Origin: Pocillopora verrucosa
Taxonomy: Eukaryota; Cnidaria; Anthozoa; Scleractinia; Pocilloporidae
Direction of reading: 5' to 3'
DNA length: 64,000 nt
Assembly: GCF_036669915.1 (NCBI RefSeq)
Contig: NC_089320.1
Location: forward strand, 21,315,285 to 21,379,284
The translations under genes were made by a program, and so were the position numbers. This document shows, in pieces, positions 1-13,214 of the stretch (positions within the stretch are counted from its first letter, which is position 1; each line of letters begins with the position of its first letter). The notes under the pieces were generated by a model, which was not told the origin of the DNA, did no database searches, and worked only from the letters and a program-made list of their open reading frames with translations.

Positions 1-241
1 CGCATCTAGAGAGCTGTTAAAAGTGCGATGAACTCATTCAAAAACTCGTTTCATTGCTGAGTTGCAGATGAATATCCCTTAAAATCTATTTTTGTTGGTA
101 CAACAAGCTTTTGTTTTTTTGGAAATGCCTTCTGACTGTTTTTGAACGAATCTAGCTACGAAATGGGCATTTCCTATCCAACGTAAGGGGCGTTTGGAAA
201 TAACGGAGAAGCAACTGACCCATGGTTAACTGACTACTCAC

Positions 242-2708
242 CAAATACCATTGATCCTTGAAGAAGGGATCGCGGATTGTGAAAGCGGTATCCTGCCTGA
301 GTGTAGCCACCGATCTCTGTACCAGTTCGTCTTCACCCTGTATGACGTCACGCTTGCTCCGTTCCAGAATTCTTTGCTGCTCCACCCATTTCACCTGAGA
401 GTTAAACACTATACATTATATTTACCTTAATAACTGACTTGAACAAGGAGCTAAATTAACAGAGCTATGGATTGATTTCAGCTCAAACCAGTAAACTAAC
501 AGTTTTATCATGGGTACTCGTTGCACCTATATTTTATTAAACATATAACCTGCATCGTTAAGGTGTTTTCGTCACCTCAGTGTCTCTGTTGCCATAGACA
601 AGGATTGTCCGTCTAAATTACCACCTTCGTTTTTGTAACTTAATTGCAGACAGCGACAATGACCTAATTACGACTTTCAGGTGAGTCAGATTAGATATAA
701 ATGAGCAGTTATACTGCAATAGGGTTGAAATATTTCAGCAGATTAAATACTGAAGCGAAGACTTGTGTGGCATTGTTCGATATGACCAGAAGGACAATCT
801 TGAATGATTGGATTTATATCATCTATTATCAAAAATTGCTGAAACATAACTATAAGCTCCATCTCCTTGAGGGAAATCTTGTAATTTTGCAGTGATCACA
901 AGGATTTCAATAACTTTTTCCACTAAGAAGCGGCTGCCGATGACATAATAAACGGCTGTATCTGGAAGAGGGATTGTAAGGGGGAAGCTCGCATACGAGC
1001 CTTTTCGCAAGCCAGACAAGTGGCGGTGAAAGTCTTTTAGCAGCGATAGATCGCTGATAACTGTCTGTTATTGAAACACCTCGAACAATGGTCATCCGAC
1101 AGGTCATGTTACTCTAGACGAACTTTGATAGTTTCGTTATTCAGTGGTGTTTACCGTTTGATTCATTGTGTCAATTTTGGTTGAAGAAACATTAAAAGAT
1201 TCATTCCTGGAAATCGAATTATACCGTGAAGTATAATCAATGAAAGAGACCCTAAGACTTTTCGCGTCGAGGCGTTTTCCTTTTTTTTTTTCGGTGCTTC
1301 CAAGAAAAATCATGAACTTCTTACAATAAGTGTAGCGAGTTTGTTCTCAGTTACTGTCATCGCGGAAAAGATTTGGTAATATTAAGAAAAAAAGTCCTTA
1401 AAGTACATGAAAAGTGACAAAGAGCTGTTACATTAAGCTCATTTGCATGGTGAACAGGAAATTGAATAACTTTTTCGCTCTTTTCGCATCATAGGCTCGC
1501 CTAAGGTCAACACAATTCGTGGAAATTTGAAGACAAATTTATCAAGCTACTTCAGATCTAGACGTGAAACTCGTAGACACCGAGCTAAATATTGAAGGCA
1601 AAAATGTAAAATTTTTCCTTGATAAACTTACTAGAGGATGTGATTAAAGTTAAAAAGCTAAGCCGGTAATCAGCTGATTAAAAAATCAGTTGCAATTAGC
1701 TAAATGTGCGAAATTGACTCAAGTCCAAGCAGAGTTTTCCCTGAAGGTGTATTTACGAAGTAAAGACATCTCTGAGATATGTGTCAAGAAGCCGGAAGGT
1801 TTAATCAAACTTGTCGGAAAATTTCACGAGTCGATAATTTTGTTGTCAGAAGACAGTGGTAGTAAGATTTACGCTCTCTTAAGTCTCGTGGTGACTGCAC
1901 ATTCTGAGCTGGTGTTACTACAGTCACTGAACAATTTAAATTTCATGAACCACAAACCGTAAATCAGTCAATTATTTTGCACAGTATCAGTGATTAAGAA
2001 AGATGTTTTTAACCTTTTCCTCTCGGGATTAATAACATTAATTTTTGAGTTAAGTTACAAGTGCATGGTTTAGGAGGGTATCTTTTGAATATCCACCGGT
2101 AGCAATCTGTGATTAAATTCAAATCCACCAGTAAAATAAAGAGACAATAAAGAGATACACAGATATGAAACTTACTCTTGGCTCCGATAATAAGGTATCG
2201 CTGTGATCATCCAGGCTCCGCCGCGATCTCTCTCGAACATTATGTTTTACGAAATGGTAGTATCCCGGAAGACTCCCTATCTAGAAGACACAAAACATCA
2301 ACAAGTGCAGGTTGACATTTGTTGATCCTAAGGAAGTGACATGGCTTCTGGTACCTCACTGACCTTCATAATAAAAGCAACCAGTCTTTGCGCCCGACCC
2401 AAATAGCAAAACAAATAAATCAAGCGCTTAATCTTCGCGCACAGAGATTAACGCTCGTTTAAAACAAATTTGCTCCGAAAGCGATCGAATCGCTGCAACT
2501 TTGACAGGGTGGCTAAGGCTCCGTATCAACCTACCTGTCCCTGATTTACAAAGCCGTGCTTTTGTGCGATATTGTTCACCGCCTCGAAGTCGTCATTTTC
2601 GATATGAACGGCCCACGAATTAGTAAAATGTACTTCTCCGTCGCTTTCTTCGTTTGTGGTCGCTAATCCAAACCAGGCCAGAAGAAAGACGACCACAGAA
2701 GCTTGCAT
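242..2708 (-). CDS. Furin-like proprotein convertase (PCSK family), 5' part only
   Basis: This is a secretory-pathway subtilisin-like protease of the furin/PCSK family, which cleaves precursors after paired basic residues. Three coding exons are visible on the minus strand: 2708-2535, 2280-2176 and 394-242. All have GT/AG borders and are phase 0, and the rest lies beyond the left edge. Exon 1 gives a signal peptide ([18 protein letters not shown]) followed by the prodomain start with [10 protein letters not shown]. Exon 2 carries the prodomain core ([10 protein letters not shown]) and an internal RERSRRS site, like the secondary cleavage site in the furin prodomain. Exon 3 has VKWVEQQ, then RSKR/D as the expected autocatalytic maturation site, then the start of the mature enzyme ([10 protein letters not shown]). 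The catalytic Asp, His and Ser lie outside the window, so the exact paralogue (furin, PCSK5/6 or other) cannot be decided. The start Met is the first in frame and precedes a clear signal peptide. Confidence 0.88.
1678..1962 (+). other. Unrecognised open frame inside convertase intron
   Basis: A 94-codon frame is open between two stops in intron 2 of the convertase, on the opposite strand. It has no ATG near its start. The translation is helical-looking and of balanced composition (for example [12 protein letters not shown], then [13 protein letters not shown]), which is more protein-like than the surrounding frames. No family is recognised. It could be an exon fragment or a decayed copy of another gene inserted in the intron, or chance. 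Confidence 0.25.
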
Positions 2709-4731
2709 ATCGATGTGTCAGACATTGGGGATTGCCTGATTATCCTGGAACCATTTGATTTTGACTTCCGTTCATTTCCTATTCTTACTCAATGCAGCTA
2801 GCCTCGCTTTCGTGCGGCTTGAGGAGCGATGGAAGACATTACTGACTTCCTAATATGGTAACTTCATGAAAAGGCGCGAAAGGCAAAAACAATATTGCAT
2901 AGTAATTCGACGTTTTCAGAGCGAAACTCGTTCGTATTAAGGTGAATATTGAACTTTTTTTAAATTTATGTTTAGGAGGATATTGTACCATTATATTTAT
3001 TTCTTCTTTGTACATTCTCTTTGGCGCAAGTCTTGAATTTATCTGAAACTTGTTGATTTGTTGTTGACGGTGACAAAGTGAAGGGTTCTTTTACATCAAA
3101 TCAGTGTAACGTAATAAAGCTTTCTTCGTGATTAATCTTGATTCAAATTCCTTGGTATAACCTGAGTATACACCAAGTTTGAAGCTTTGCTCTCGGCCAA
3201 TTCAGTTATTTTATCAACCTTGGCTTTAAGGGTATCAATTACTGACCCGTTTCGCATTTCTAGGTCGGGTAATTTGTTCAGGGCGTATTCAATGAAGTAA
3301 ACCGATGCGTGAAATATTTTCCACTTCTAAGCTGCTACGCTTACACGAGCGTGATACTATTAAACACAGTTGCCGGTCAACAGGTAGCTCGTTTATTTTT
3401 TCACAAACATAGTGAGTAATTTGAATGCATCACTGATGCGTTCAAACGAGAATTTTAATTTATCCTAGATAATTTTACGGTTAAGCTTTTGGTTACGGCG
3501 GATTTCAGTTGAAAAGAAAACCTTGGTTTAGGGATTTTTGCAAACAATCATATCAGGGAATTGAAAAAATAACGTAGATCGCGGATCGGACGGAATTTTT
3601 GTCTCCTATAATGGATCGACTGTCCAAAATTGAAGTTCAGATTGTGAATCCCATCGTTCCTGTCTTCAGAGTCTTCAGTCAATCTTGGAGCTTGGAGTGT
3701 ATATGTTCGGTCTTTTGTGGACTTCAGATTTCATTCTTTGGCCTTTAGAGAAAGCTAAAAAAAAAATGAAGAAAAAAAACAGTTTGTAATGCTATAACGC
3801 TACTTTCGTAACCGTGGGTTCGGGCCAAAAAATAGCGCAGATCGGCAAATGTGCGTAACCCTCTCCAGTGCCCCCCCCCCCCCCCCTTCACTCTTATCAT
3901 ATGTCATCATCACTACCATGTCCAACCGAAAGTTGCCATGGGCAGATCCAAAGGGATCAGTTAGAACAGAAAAATGGTCAACTATTAAAACTTCATATTT
4001 GATAAAATACTTCTCCGAACGCTGCAGAATTGCTAATGGAGTGCAGTGGCTGCAGTCATTTCAATTTGGCGGTGAACCTGTTTGAGATTATTTCTCATGT
4101 GCCGCACTTATCTCTTATCGCATATTCTCTCTGATATATAAAAAAAACCGTTTTTTTTATATACTGCCCTTATTATTCATAAGCCTAGATGTAAATTATG
4201 GAAAAGATATGAAGGAAAGTTCAACTTGGCATCTTCCAATTTGTTTAACTCTCTTCTGCCGACTTGGGTTGTATAAGCTATGGTGGAGGAGCTTTCCTTC
4301 AGAGTAAGATGAGATGAATCATCATATTGATAAGGGGAGGGGGGTGGAGAGGCAGAAGAAGTACAGAAGTACATAAGTTATTAGATTGGGGGTTACGAGA
4401 TGCAATAGTATTTCCGGTAGGTCAGGCAAGAGGTGCAAAGTAGACATACATAGGGATGCATCAGGGGCGAGAGAAAACTTATTTTTTCTTGGTTAAAGGA
4501 GATCCCACCGAAGCCATCCGGCTGCCATCACATTGATATAGCCGCAGATGAACTTCTTAGTTTTAATAATTACCTAATTTTCTTACGAAATTCTTTGTTT
4601 AGGACGAATTTTAGGGATTGGGACTTCTTTTATAGCTATACAAGTTACGTAATGGCTTATATCAATGGTTCTGCAAGACAAATTTCCGCTGAGTAAAGTC
4701 ATTTTTGCGGGCTCCAATATTTTAATCCAAG
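2709..4731. other. Divergent intergenic region, convertase / MRPS9
   Basis: About 2 kb separates the start codons of two divergent genes, so both promoters should lie here. I see no convincing open frame. A 16-base C run sits at 3871-3886. The MRPS9 start codon lies in AAGATGGCG, which doubles as a YY1-like element over the ATG. Confidence 0.4.
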
Positions 4732-7700
4732 ATGGCGTCCGGAGTGAGATTTGGTGCACGCTTTTGTTGCCGAGCTTATGCATCTTCATTTTGTTACTCC
4801 AGGGCGAGCAGAATAAACATCAATACTTCAAAATATCTTTGGAGATGTCCAACAGCTTGTGTCACTAGTACATTAGAGGTAATGTGTGTAAAATCAAACT
4901 TTTCGATTCTTGAATTTGATTCGAGTTCAATTAATTTTAAATATTTTTGATGCCGAATCGAATCGAGGATTGTCTATAATAAGCTTATACCAGGGACAAA
5001 AGTACTGTACGAGTTCTTCTGGAGGCGAAATTTTAAATATAGCTGGACATCCTTTTTGCAAATTTGTTTCTGATCAGCTGATTTTTTTAGTGAACTTTAA
5101 ACATCGTATATTGCTTTGAAGGTTTCAAATAAAAGGTTTTATGCAGATGAAAAGTCTTCACGTGCGTCAGGTGTTTTAAAGTTTTCCCAGGTAAGTTTTA
5201 ACCTCCCTTCATGTACCTTTGTTTTCCTGTGTTTTTGGATACCAAGAGTACACACCTATGCAAAAAGGGCTAGTCACGTATAAGCGATAATTTTCAGCTC
5301 ATCTTCATAATTTCATGCATAGAACAAATAATTCTAGTTTTTTATTGCAGCTAACTGGCTTGCCCTACACAAATTAAGAGGTATTCATGTAATCAAAAGT
5401 GGATCAGAACACTGATGGGATCATTTTAGGTGGACTACGGATCAGACGACTGATTGGTTTATAGATTGGATCACTGATCGTGACCCTACATTGGATTAAG
5501 AAAAAGTAAAATGAATATAAGAAAAATTGAGTGATAGAGCTCATTAGTAACAGAAAATTTAAGGAAGCACTAACATGAAGTCAATAACCTACAAGAACAT
5601 GTCCTCTCAACAATGGTTTATACTCATATTAGACCTAGAAACTGTGTGTTACCTCCACAAAAATTCAGTGTGTATTTTGTGTGGAATGACTTCCTTTATT
5701 TACAGGGAAGCTTGCCAGCATTTAATGATGTTTTTGAGAATTATTAAAATTAATAATTGTGTTTTCAGTACTTGATGCAAGAAAACTTTAGGAATGCTGT
5801 AGAGGGTATCGATGTCTCAAGTTCTACTGGTTCAGAGGGGGAGCAGGATGATGAAGGTTTCTGTTTTGTTTTTTAATAAAGATATCCAACACATTTCTGA
5901 CACACTCCATAAATTTAATAGTTAGACAGACACTTATTAACCCTTCACACCCAAACATCAGTATGCATATTCTCCATAATGTTCTCTATACATTTCCTAA
6001 GTTGCTGACAAGGAGAATTTGTTTAACAATCAATATCTTATTTAGTTGGTTGTCATTTCCTTTACTCTTCTGACCACATTTGATTCAGGTGTGAATTTAT
6101 GAGGAGAATTAGATTTTAGTCACTCCTAGGGTAAAAAGGTCAGATACCAAGTAATAGGAGAGTATCCTTTAAATGTAAACTTAAATTTCAATTGGGGCCA
6201 ACTAACATTTTTGGTCTTATGATGAGACATCAGTTGAAAGTAAAAGAATGAAAGATCTTTTTACCTGAAGAACAATCACAGCCAAGACATAAAAAACTTT
6301 GAACATTAATGAAACAAAGGAAAAGGGTTCTTTTGGATAGTATTATACAACAGTGACCTTTTGCAATTTGTGTTTCACACCCAGATCCATCAATGCAAAT
6401 GATGATTGAGAGATATGAAAGGTATCACTTATGGTTGGCAAAGTTGATGGGGAAGGATCCAGAATCGTTCAGCCTAGAGGATGCGCAGGTACTGAGTATA
6501 ATATACGCTTAATGTCTGTACCCTTGGGAAACGGTTAGCTTTGTTTCAGAGAGCCCTGATGTTTCTTAGGATGAAGTCCAGGAAAATGTTGAGATTTATG
6601 CTTAAGTTTTTTGTTATACACGTAAAAGACAAATTTATTAAACGAGCAAAAAATGGATGTTTATGAACATCACAACTTTATTTGTTTTTTACACCACAAA
6701 TGTACCTCTGGAGAACCATGTTTTTGTATTTACATGTTTTAATCATTATTTTATTTTTAGGAAGCAGTTGAATACTTGTTACCATCTGGATTGTATGCTA
6801 AGGATTGTCGTCCTACCTTTGAGGTATCAGCAACAGCTCTACCTAAAGTACAAGTGGGCAGTTATAAGCTTTCCATATCTAGATTGTGTGAAAGCTTGTT
6901 GTATCAGGCATAGGAAAATTTATGTGAATTAGTTTTGTTTAGCATCAGGTTTGTTTCTGTATGGTAAGGAAAATGGCACAGTTTTCTTAGACTAAGTGCA
7001 GAGTAGAGTGAAACAAAACAAAAACATTTTCTGTAATGTTCAAGCTTGCTCATATCTACCTCTGTTTTTACCCTCTCGTAGCACCCTAAGACACTTTACA
7101 GACAATGGACAGGTACAGGCATATATATCACTTGTGTCTCTACGTACTTATATTTGTGGCTATTTTTTATGTTCATATTCATTTTGATATCTAGCTCTAT
7201 CTTATGTATTTATTATTTTCATAAATATATTAATTTTATATCTATTTTGTCTTGTGCAACTGACTATAAAGATACACTTCTTCTGATTCTTTGAAGATTG
7301 CTTCATGTTTTTCTGTAATCACTCTTCTGTCTTATTTTCTTATATGTCTCTTAAGAGGAAAGATGACTTAGGAGAAAGATGTTTTATTCTATTTACAAAC
7401 ATGTTGTTATCAACATTGCTGATCCTAGCAGTATGCAGGATGCATGTCATATGTACTTTGTAATAGACCTTGCTCACCATGGAGTCTCTGTGGCTCAGTG
7501 GTGAAGCATGGGGACTAAAACTTTTTTTCTTTGTCCCATGTTCACAACAAGATGGAAAACATCTTTCTCAATTTCTTTGCTAAGCTCAAAACCTACTATC
7601 TCTCTTATTCTAGTTACAAATAATCTCTTTGTCTATACTAAGTGCTTGGGTATGTCTTGGTAAAAGGGGGGCCTGTAGCTACAACTTTTTCTTCTTTTCA

Positions 7701-10700
7701 TATTCAAAATTCAAATTCTGAGTAGTTGTCAATCTTTATAAGGAGATCAGGTTTTAAGCATGGATAATCTGATTTCTTGTGAAGTAAATTTACCATTGAC
7801 AGAGTTGTACATATAACATTGATTTTTATCCCCTTTGGATTTTTGCATGTAGGGCAAATGGATAAATCTGGCCGTCCACAGGCTGCAGCTTTTTACACAG
7901 GCCAAGTTGGCTTCCATGATTTGTTGTTTGTAAGTATTTCCCTCCCTTGGTACAGCATATAATTATGCATATTAATATACTGTAGGCATATATTTTAAAA
8001 AACTCACAAGTGAGGATTTCAAATTATATTGTATGATACAGTGATGATATTTGTCCCGCAGGAAATTTATGAGCTCACAGCCAAGTTGAATGCTCTTGAC
8101 AAGACTGCATCAACTGACAGTGGTGCAGCAGAAAAAGAAGACATCTTGGTGTCCGGTGATGACACTGAATCACAATCCAGTGATTTAGATAGTGCAGGTT
8201 CATCTGACAGTGATAGTTCGGAGGCAGAAGACCACTCGTCATCGAGTGATGAAATTGAATTACATGCTAGTGATGTGGAAAGTGCAGATAACATTGCTGA
8301 CGTTTGGAGGTACATAGCTTGTTTCTGGCGTAGAGTTAGTCAATCGGTGCGATAGTAGCGGCCGTGCGAAAACCAGGGAGGTTGGGTTGGTCGACCGCGC
8401 GATCGACCCAAACCCATCTCGTTTGCCACCGTTTACTGTCCCGCTTCGTTTTATCAACTGAACAGAGGGATTAGAGGTACACGAATTCAACAAACTGATG
8501 GACAAGTATTATTTTACAGCTGGCTCTGCGAGCTGGAAAAATTATACGACCGCTGTGACTTTACTTTGTATGGGCTAGGGTGCCTTCTTCCCCGGTTGAT
8601 CCTGCAGAAAAAAATATCCCCTAGCGGACATTACCAGTGAACTTTTTTTTCTCACAAGAAGATGGTTACCGGCGGTATTTACAACTAAAGAGTTACAAAC
8701 GCGTCTTCATAAAGTCAAATCAAAGAAAACCACGACAAGATTCGTGAATTATCTGCCAATGTTTGAAGTGTAATCTCTTTCTCATACAATAATCTTTTAT
8801 AAAAACTAAGCTTGTATGGTTAAATTTTTAACTCCCAAGATTTGATTGTCTAGTATCCCCTCTAGCTGCTACATATTTCCTTGTAAATTAGTTTCGAGAA
8901 ATTGGTGTTAGATCAAGATAAGAAGAAGTTACGGACTTAGATTATTCTTTGACAAACGGCAAATCTATGACATCTTCCGTCTTCCGTTTTTTTTTTTTCG
9001 GTATTTTTGTTTATCTTAATGCTTTTTGCATATGTTTCAAAACCTCTACAATGTGTCCTAGATGCTGATGCATGTCCCTGTTATTTCACAGCAAAGAGAA
9101 CTGGAGTCGGAAGAAGATGAGATGGATCAGCAAATTTGAACTGGAAAGGCAGATCGGTGAACTGCTCCCAGATAGAGATGTAGGTTACTCGTAGTATTTG
9201 TACCTAACCCGCGCACAAGCTTTCTTTAGGGGTGAGAGCGTAAGAACTTTTACCCAACCCACCCTCGGGGAGAATTAGCCTGCTGTTCATAGAAAATGGG
9301 TACTGACAGTGTTGACAACAACAGTCACAAACGCGTCTTAGGCAGTCAAAATAAAGAAAACTACGACTATTTTCGTGAATGTATTTGGCAATTTTTGAAG
9401 TGTAATCTCTCTCTCTCCATACTGTAATGTTTTTCCAAAAGCTAAGTTTTTAGGTAAAATTTCTAACTCCCAAGATCGGATTGTTTTACACATTTCCTTT
9501 CGCTCTGACGAAGGGCTGTCGATCGAATCGTCAGCTTTGAAACTCTTCATGGTGGCCAATTTACATTATTAACTCAGTTGATAAAACCAAATTATCAGTT
9601 TATTAAATTTGTCTCTTTGACTATTTACTACATGATAAGTGGTCTGGTTTTTTTCATCAATACAGTTTGAAGTTATTCTACATCGACTCAAGAAATTAAC
9701 CAAGCACCGAAATGCAGATCACGCAATTCCTTTTTTACTTCGTTTCCTAAAAGAAATACCTCTGCCAGGAAAAGAACAAGTGATAAAGGAGGTAAGTGAA
9801 TTTGACTAGTAACTAGAAGGTGCGATCGTCCGCGTGAGATTGATCCTGAACAAGGCAACCTGTTCGGCAAATTCGTTCCCAGGGTTCCCTCTCTTCCTTC
9901 CTTTTCAAAGGATGGGGGGGGGGGGGGGAGAAGAGGGAGAGATGTTCCTGGGAACGAATTTGCATGAGCGGAAGTCTTCATCAGAGCGAAGCGAAAAGTC
10001 AAGCGACTCTGATGATGACTTCCAATCTCGTGGTGAAAAGTTCAAGCACAGTCATCGACGACATTCCTTTTTCAGGATGGACCAGGAAGATCAAGAAGTT
10101 CTCTGTGCTTTAAACTTACTTGTTACTTATTTACTTCAACTCAACAATTAATATTCTTTTTGATGTGGATTGCCTTATGTGATAAGTAGGTTTTACAAGT
10201 TCATGGTCCGCTCTTGATTTTTTAGCACACACTCGTATGGTCTGAGTGACTCAGCAGCAACAGAGAACAGTTGGCTAGATGAGAAAGTTCCATTATTGTG
10301 TAACTAATCTTTTCCCCCTTTTTGACAGCTTAATGAAGACGGGGAAGCTTACGGAGAAGGTAGGTCAAACAGTGTTTAACCTCAGTTTTGTGGGTCAATT
10401 AAATTGAAATGATCTCACACCGTTTGTATTGATCACTTCAGAGAGCATCAACAAAATTTTTCGGTGTGTTGGACTTGTACTTCTTTTCCATTGGTTATTT
10501 CCTCCCCCCCCCCCCTCCCCACTTCTCATCGATGGCTTCTTTTCCTCCACTTATGGCACGAATACATTTTCCTGTTCTTTCCTTCGTTTTTAGCCATGTT
10601 TATCCACGATGTTCGTGGCAGCCGTTGCACGCTTTTCAGTGCGTGGCATCAAAAACGCTGATGACTACATGATGGAAACTTTTTGATGTGTCAAAAAGAG

Positions 10701-12828
10701 GGAGAATTTCTCCTCTATGGACCGTTTGCTTCGATACCTTATTCAATCCAACAGAAATAATGCCGATGAAAAAATTTTTTATTCATAACAAACGCAAACA
10801 AATGATTTGTTCGTCTTTTAATGCATACTCCAGGTGACCGCAAAAATGCTACTGCAAGGGTATGGGTTAAGAAAGGCTCGGGAAACGTCACGGTTAACGA
10901 AGTGCCTTTCGTCAAGTATTTTCCCAGAATGGAAGACAGGTATGGTATTTGTAATCAACTCTTTTGTCGGCTTCATTAAGCAGTTGATGGCTCGAGTATC
11001 TACAACCGCTCTTAGTGAAAGCATAGCTTGCGAGCAGGCCCTCGTTATCAGAGATGCAGTTTGCCTTTTGCTTTTGCTTTGCGTTCCCTTGGGCTCCTTG
11101 TAACATTTACCGTTGCTGTTATTGGTTGCTCGGAATGTTTAGGTTTTTGTCCTACGAGACTCAATCGGAAAGCTTCAACTGTTGAGCGACAGGTCTCAGT
11201 TACAGCATGGATGAGTGTACAAGGCCCTGCGAAATATACATTTTGATTCCGCACCGACAATTTTCTTGTCTCAGTCGTTTTTTTTTTTTTACAACTTAAT
11301 TCTCTCGTTATCTCCCATTTTAGAAAGCAAATCATGTCGCCATTCCTCGCCATTAATGCAGTAGGTGACTATGATGTGAGAAGTGAAGTTCTTGGAGGAG
11401 GACACTCAGGTGAGAAATTCCGTCCATTGGTTAGTCTTCACTTTGATTTTTCCCTTTGATTGGTCTACAAAACTCGCGCCATTGACTTTCTCGACCAATC
11501 GAACGTAAGACGGAGACTAATTGCTACGTGATCACTCGCTTGTCTCGCGCGTCAGGCAGTTTGTTGTTGTTGCAGATTTGTCTTTCTTTGTGTTATTCAT
11601 CCTTATTCTGATTTGCCGTTGCGATAACTGTGACTCTGGTTTGGTTTTTTACGACACTATATTATTTAGTTGTACAATTTCCATCCATTATCATCAGTAG
11701 AGAAAGAAGACTAACCGATGTAGAATTCCAAAGGCTATTTGAAACCAAATCATTTGTTACTGCCGGTTAGACTTCTTAACACTCAAACGGTTGGTTCCCT
11801 CGCCACGGTTTTCGGAATTTACAACAAACTGGCACTTGCTACCGTAGTTCATAATAATAAGGTGCGGAATAAGGCCATCTTTAACATTTGTTTCCTGTCC
11901 GTTCGTACAAAGAAAGTGAATGACTGGGAACCCTGGGAACTCTGGGAACTAAGAAAGGTACATGTGTTTGCTAATACGCTGTAATCTCATTTTATACTCT
12001 TGATTTTATCCATTTAGGTCAGTCTGGTGCTATCAGGCTTGCTATCAGTAGGGCTCTTCTTAACTTTGAAGACAGCTATTTGGAATCACTTGAAGAAGGT
12101 ACGAGGCTCGTTTTGTCTATTTCTATCTTCGATTCGTAATTAGTGCGAGCCAAAATATGTCAATTCCCCTCTTTGTTACGGGAATTTCTGTAGCTTTTCA
12201 AGGCTAAGGGTAGGTTTTTCCGTCGTGTGTCAGGACCAAAATTCGAAAGATGAAAGGTGTTACTCTGGGGCCAGGGTATCAAAAATACAAGATGCGGGTT
12301 CAAGGAGGGGGAGGGGGAAAGGAGGGGGGACGGAGGGGGAGGGGAGTGGGTGGGGCAGAGGCGGGGCTAGTCATCGAAAATCGTCGGTGAGTGGAATTAA
12401 ATCTTTTAATGGTAGTTTTTCCCTAACCCTGGGAAAATATCAGAAAGGCAATATTATGCAAGTGGTGGAACAAGGAGGGTTGGATAGGATTCGCTCTGAA
12501 GAAGAGCTAACGATCGTAACGTCAGCTTAGAAACACTTTACGATGAACAATTTACATTATCAGCTCAACTGATAAAACCTAATGTTCTTGTTATACTCCC
12601 CTCCCCTCCCCTCCCCTACCGCAGTTTCTTTAGAAACTTACTCCATTTATTTAGTGTTAAAGAGGGACATGTTTACCTCAGATTGCAGATGACTAGGTTA
12701 ACAAGAGAAATTTTAGTAGAAGAGCTGCTTTTGATTATTTTTCAGCTCATTTATTGATGAAGGATCCACGGATAAGGGAGAGGAAGAAGCCCGGTCAGAA
12801 GAGAGCCAGAAAGAAGTTTGCCTGGTAA
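4732..12828 (+). CDS. MRPS9: Mitochondrial small ribosomal subunit protein S9 (uS9m), 14 exons
   Basis: This is a structural protein of the mitochondrial 28S ribosomal subunit. The exons are 4732-4878, 5769-5856, 6385-6488, 6761-6823, 7082-7112, 7853-7929, 8062-8309, 9092-9179, 9666-9791, 10329-10359, 10834-10939, 11324-11409, 12018-12098 and 12746-12828. All borders are GT/AG and the phases agree throughout, giving 452 residues. The N-terminus is basic and poor in acids, as expected of a mitochondrial presequence. Exon 4 has YLLPSGLYAK and exon 8 KKMRWISKFELE, both in the metazoan N-terminal extension. Residues about 331-452 are the S9 fold: RKNATARVWVKKGSGNVTVN, FVKYFPR, GGGHSGQSGAIRLAISRAL and the basic tail KKPGQKRARKKFAW. 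Exon 7 adds a Ser/Asp/Glu-rich stretch, residues about 185-250, which helps make the protein longer than the roughly 396 residues of the human one. Confidence 0.95.
5939..6140 (+). repeat. Interspersed repeat family R2, copy in MRPS9 intron 2
   Basis: TTAACCCTTCACACCC, AGTATGCATATTCTCCATAA, TGCTGACAAGGAGAATTTG and ATTCAGGTGTGAATTTATGA form a unit of about 200 bases. It recurs at 45478-45680, in reverse at 46287-46570, and partially at 41868-41960 (reverse) and 57705-57785. It is non-coding and MITE-like in behaviour. Confidence 0.7.
8681..8860. repeat. Direct repeat, left copy, flanking MRPS9 exon 8
   Basis: A segment of about 180 bases in intron 7 recurs at 9310-9490 in intron 8, in the same orientation. 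Shared blocks include ACAAACGCGTCTT, GAAGTGTAATCTCT and AACTCCCAAGAT. By eye roughly three quarters of positions match. No coding capacity was seen. It is probably a dispersed repeat, since the right copy runs straight into a member of the palindromic family described at 26700. Confidence 0.7.
9310..9600. repeat. Direct repeat, right copy, plus palindromic-family repeat
   Basis: 9310-9490 matches 8681-8860. It continues at 9490-9600 into the recurrent module GACGAAGGGCTGTCGATCG, then GTCAGCTTTGAAAC, TGGTGGCCAATTTACA and AACTCAGTTGATAAAACC. Related modules occur at 12486-12590, 26700-26935, 51620-51835 and 56095-56300. Confidence 0.7.
9868..9966. repeat. Inverted repeat with poly-G loop
   Basis: The arm CAAATTCGTTCCCAGGGTTC at about 9869 is answered at the far end by GTTCCTGGGAACGAATTTG. 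The inner arms CCCTCTCTTCC and GGAAGAGGGAGA-like sequence also pair across a G-run loop at 9914-9928. This is a small foldback element in intron 9 of MRPS9. Confidence 0.65.
12486..12625 (+). repeat. Diverged palindromic-family repeat and CTCCC tract
   Basis: GAAGAGCTAACGATCGTAAC, GTCAGCTTAGAAAC and CTCAACTGATAAAACC are a diverged copy of the family seen at 26700 and 51620. It ends in a (CTCCC)n run at about 12597-12617. It lies in the last intron of MRPS9. A purine-rich, G-heavy tract lies nearby at 12300-12365. Confidence 0.6.
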
Positions 12829-13214
12829 GACGCAGAAATGTTTTAGTTACTCCATATTACATTTCTTTTTTTTTTTTTCTTTTTCAGCCCTTTAGTCTGC
12901 TAATGTTAGAAAGGAAGGAGTAACACTTCTTTTCCAGGCGATAAGTTTCGTCGAAGTAGGAATGTGTCCTTAATGACCTCTTCATTGAAGGTTTAAATTC
13001 CTTGTAAGATGCCACATTCATGGGGCTTAGAACGTGAAGAAATACCCCACAGGTAGCCATTATTTGTAGAAGCTGACTTGTCCCCCAGTCGTACCCATGG
13101 CTAAAACAGTCAGCGCGGTCGACATGATAGCGTGAAATTTGATTAGAAGAAGAAAGCAAGAGAGGGTCTCACCTTTTTTTTTCCATCAACTATTTCCCAC
13201 AAAACGCTCTCCAG

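Noticed and set aside
7483..7505. GTGGCTCAGTGGTGAAGCAT as a tRNA A box
   Set aside because: No B box follows at the right distance, so it is at best a SINE trace.
8067..8315. Minus-strand ORF of 82 codons
   Set aside because: It is the antisense shadow of the Ser/Asp/Glu-rich MRPS9 exon 7; the skewed codon use opens the opposite frame.
10464..10672. Two overlapping plus-strand ORFs
   Set aside because: Both run through a C-rich tract inside MRPS9 intron 10 and have low-information composition.
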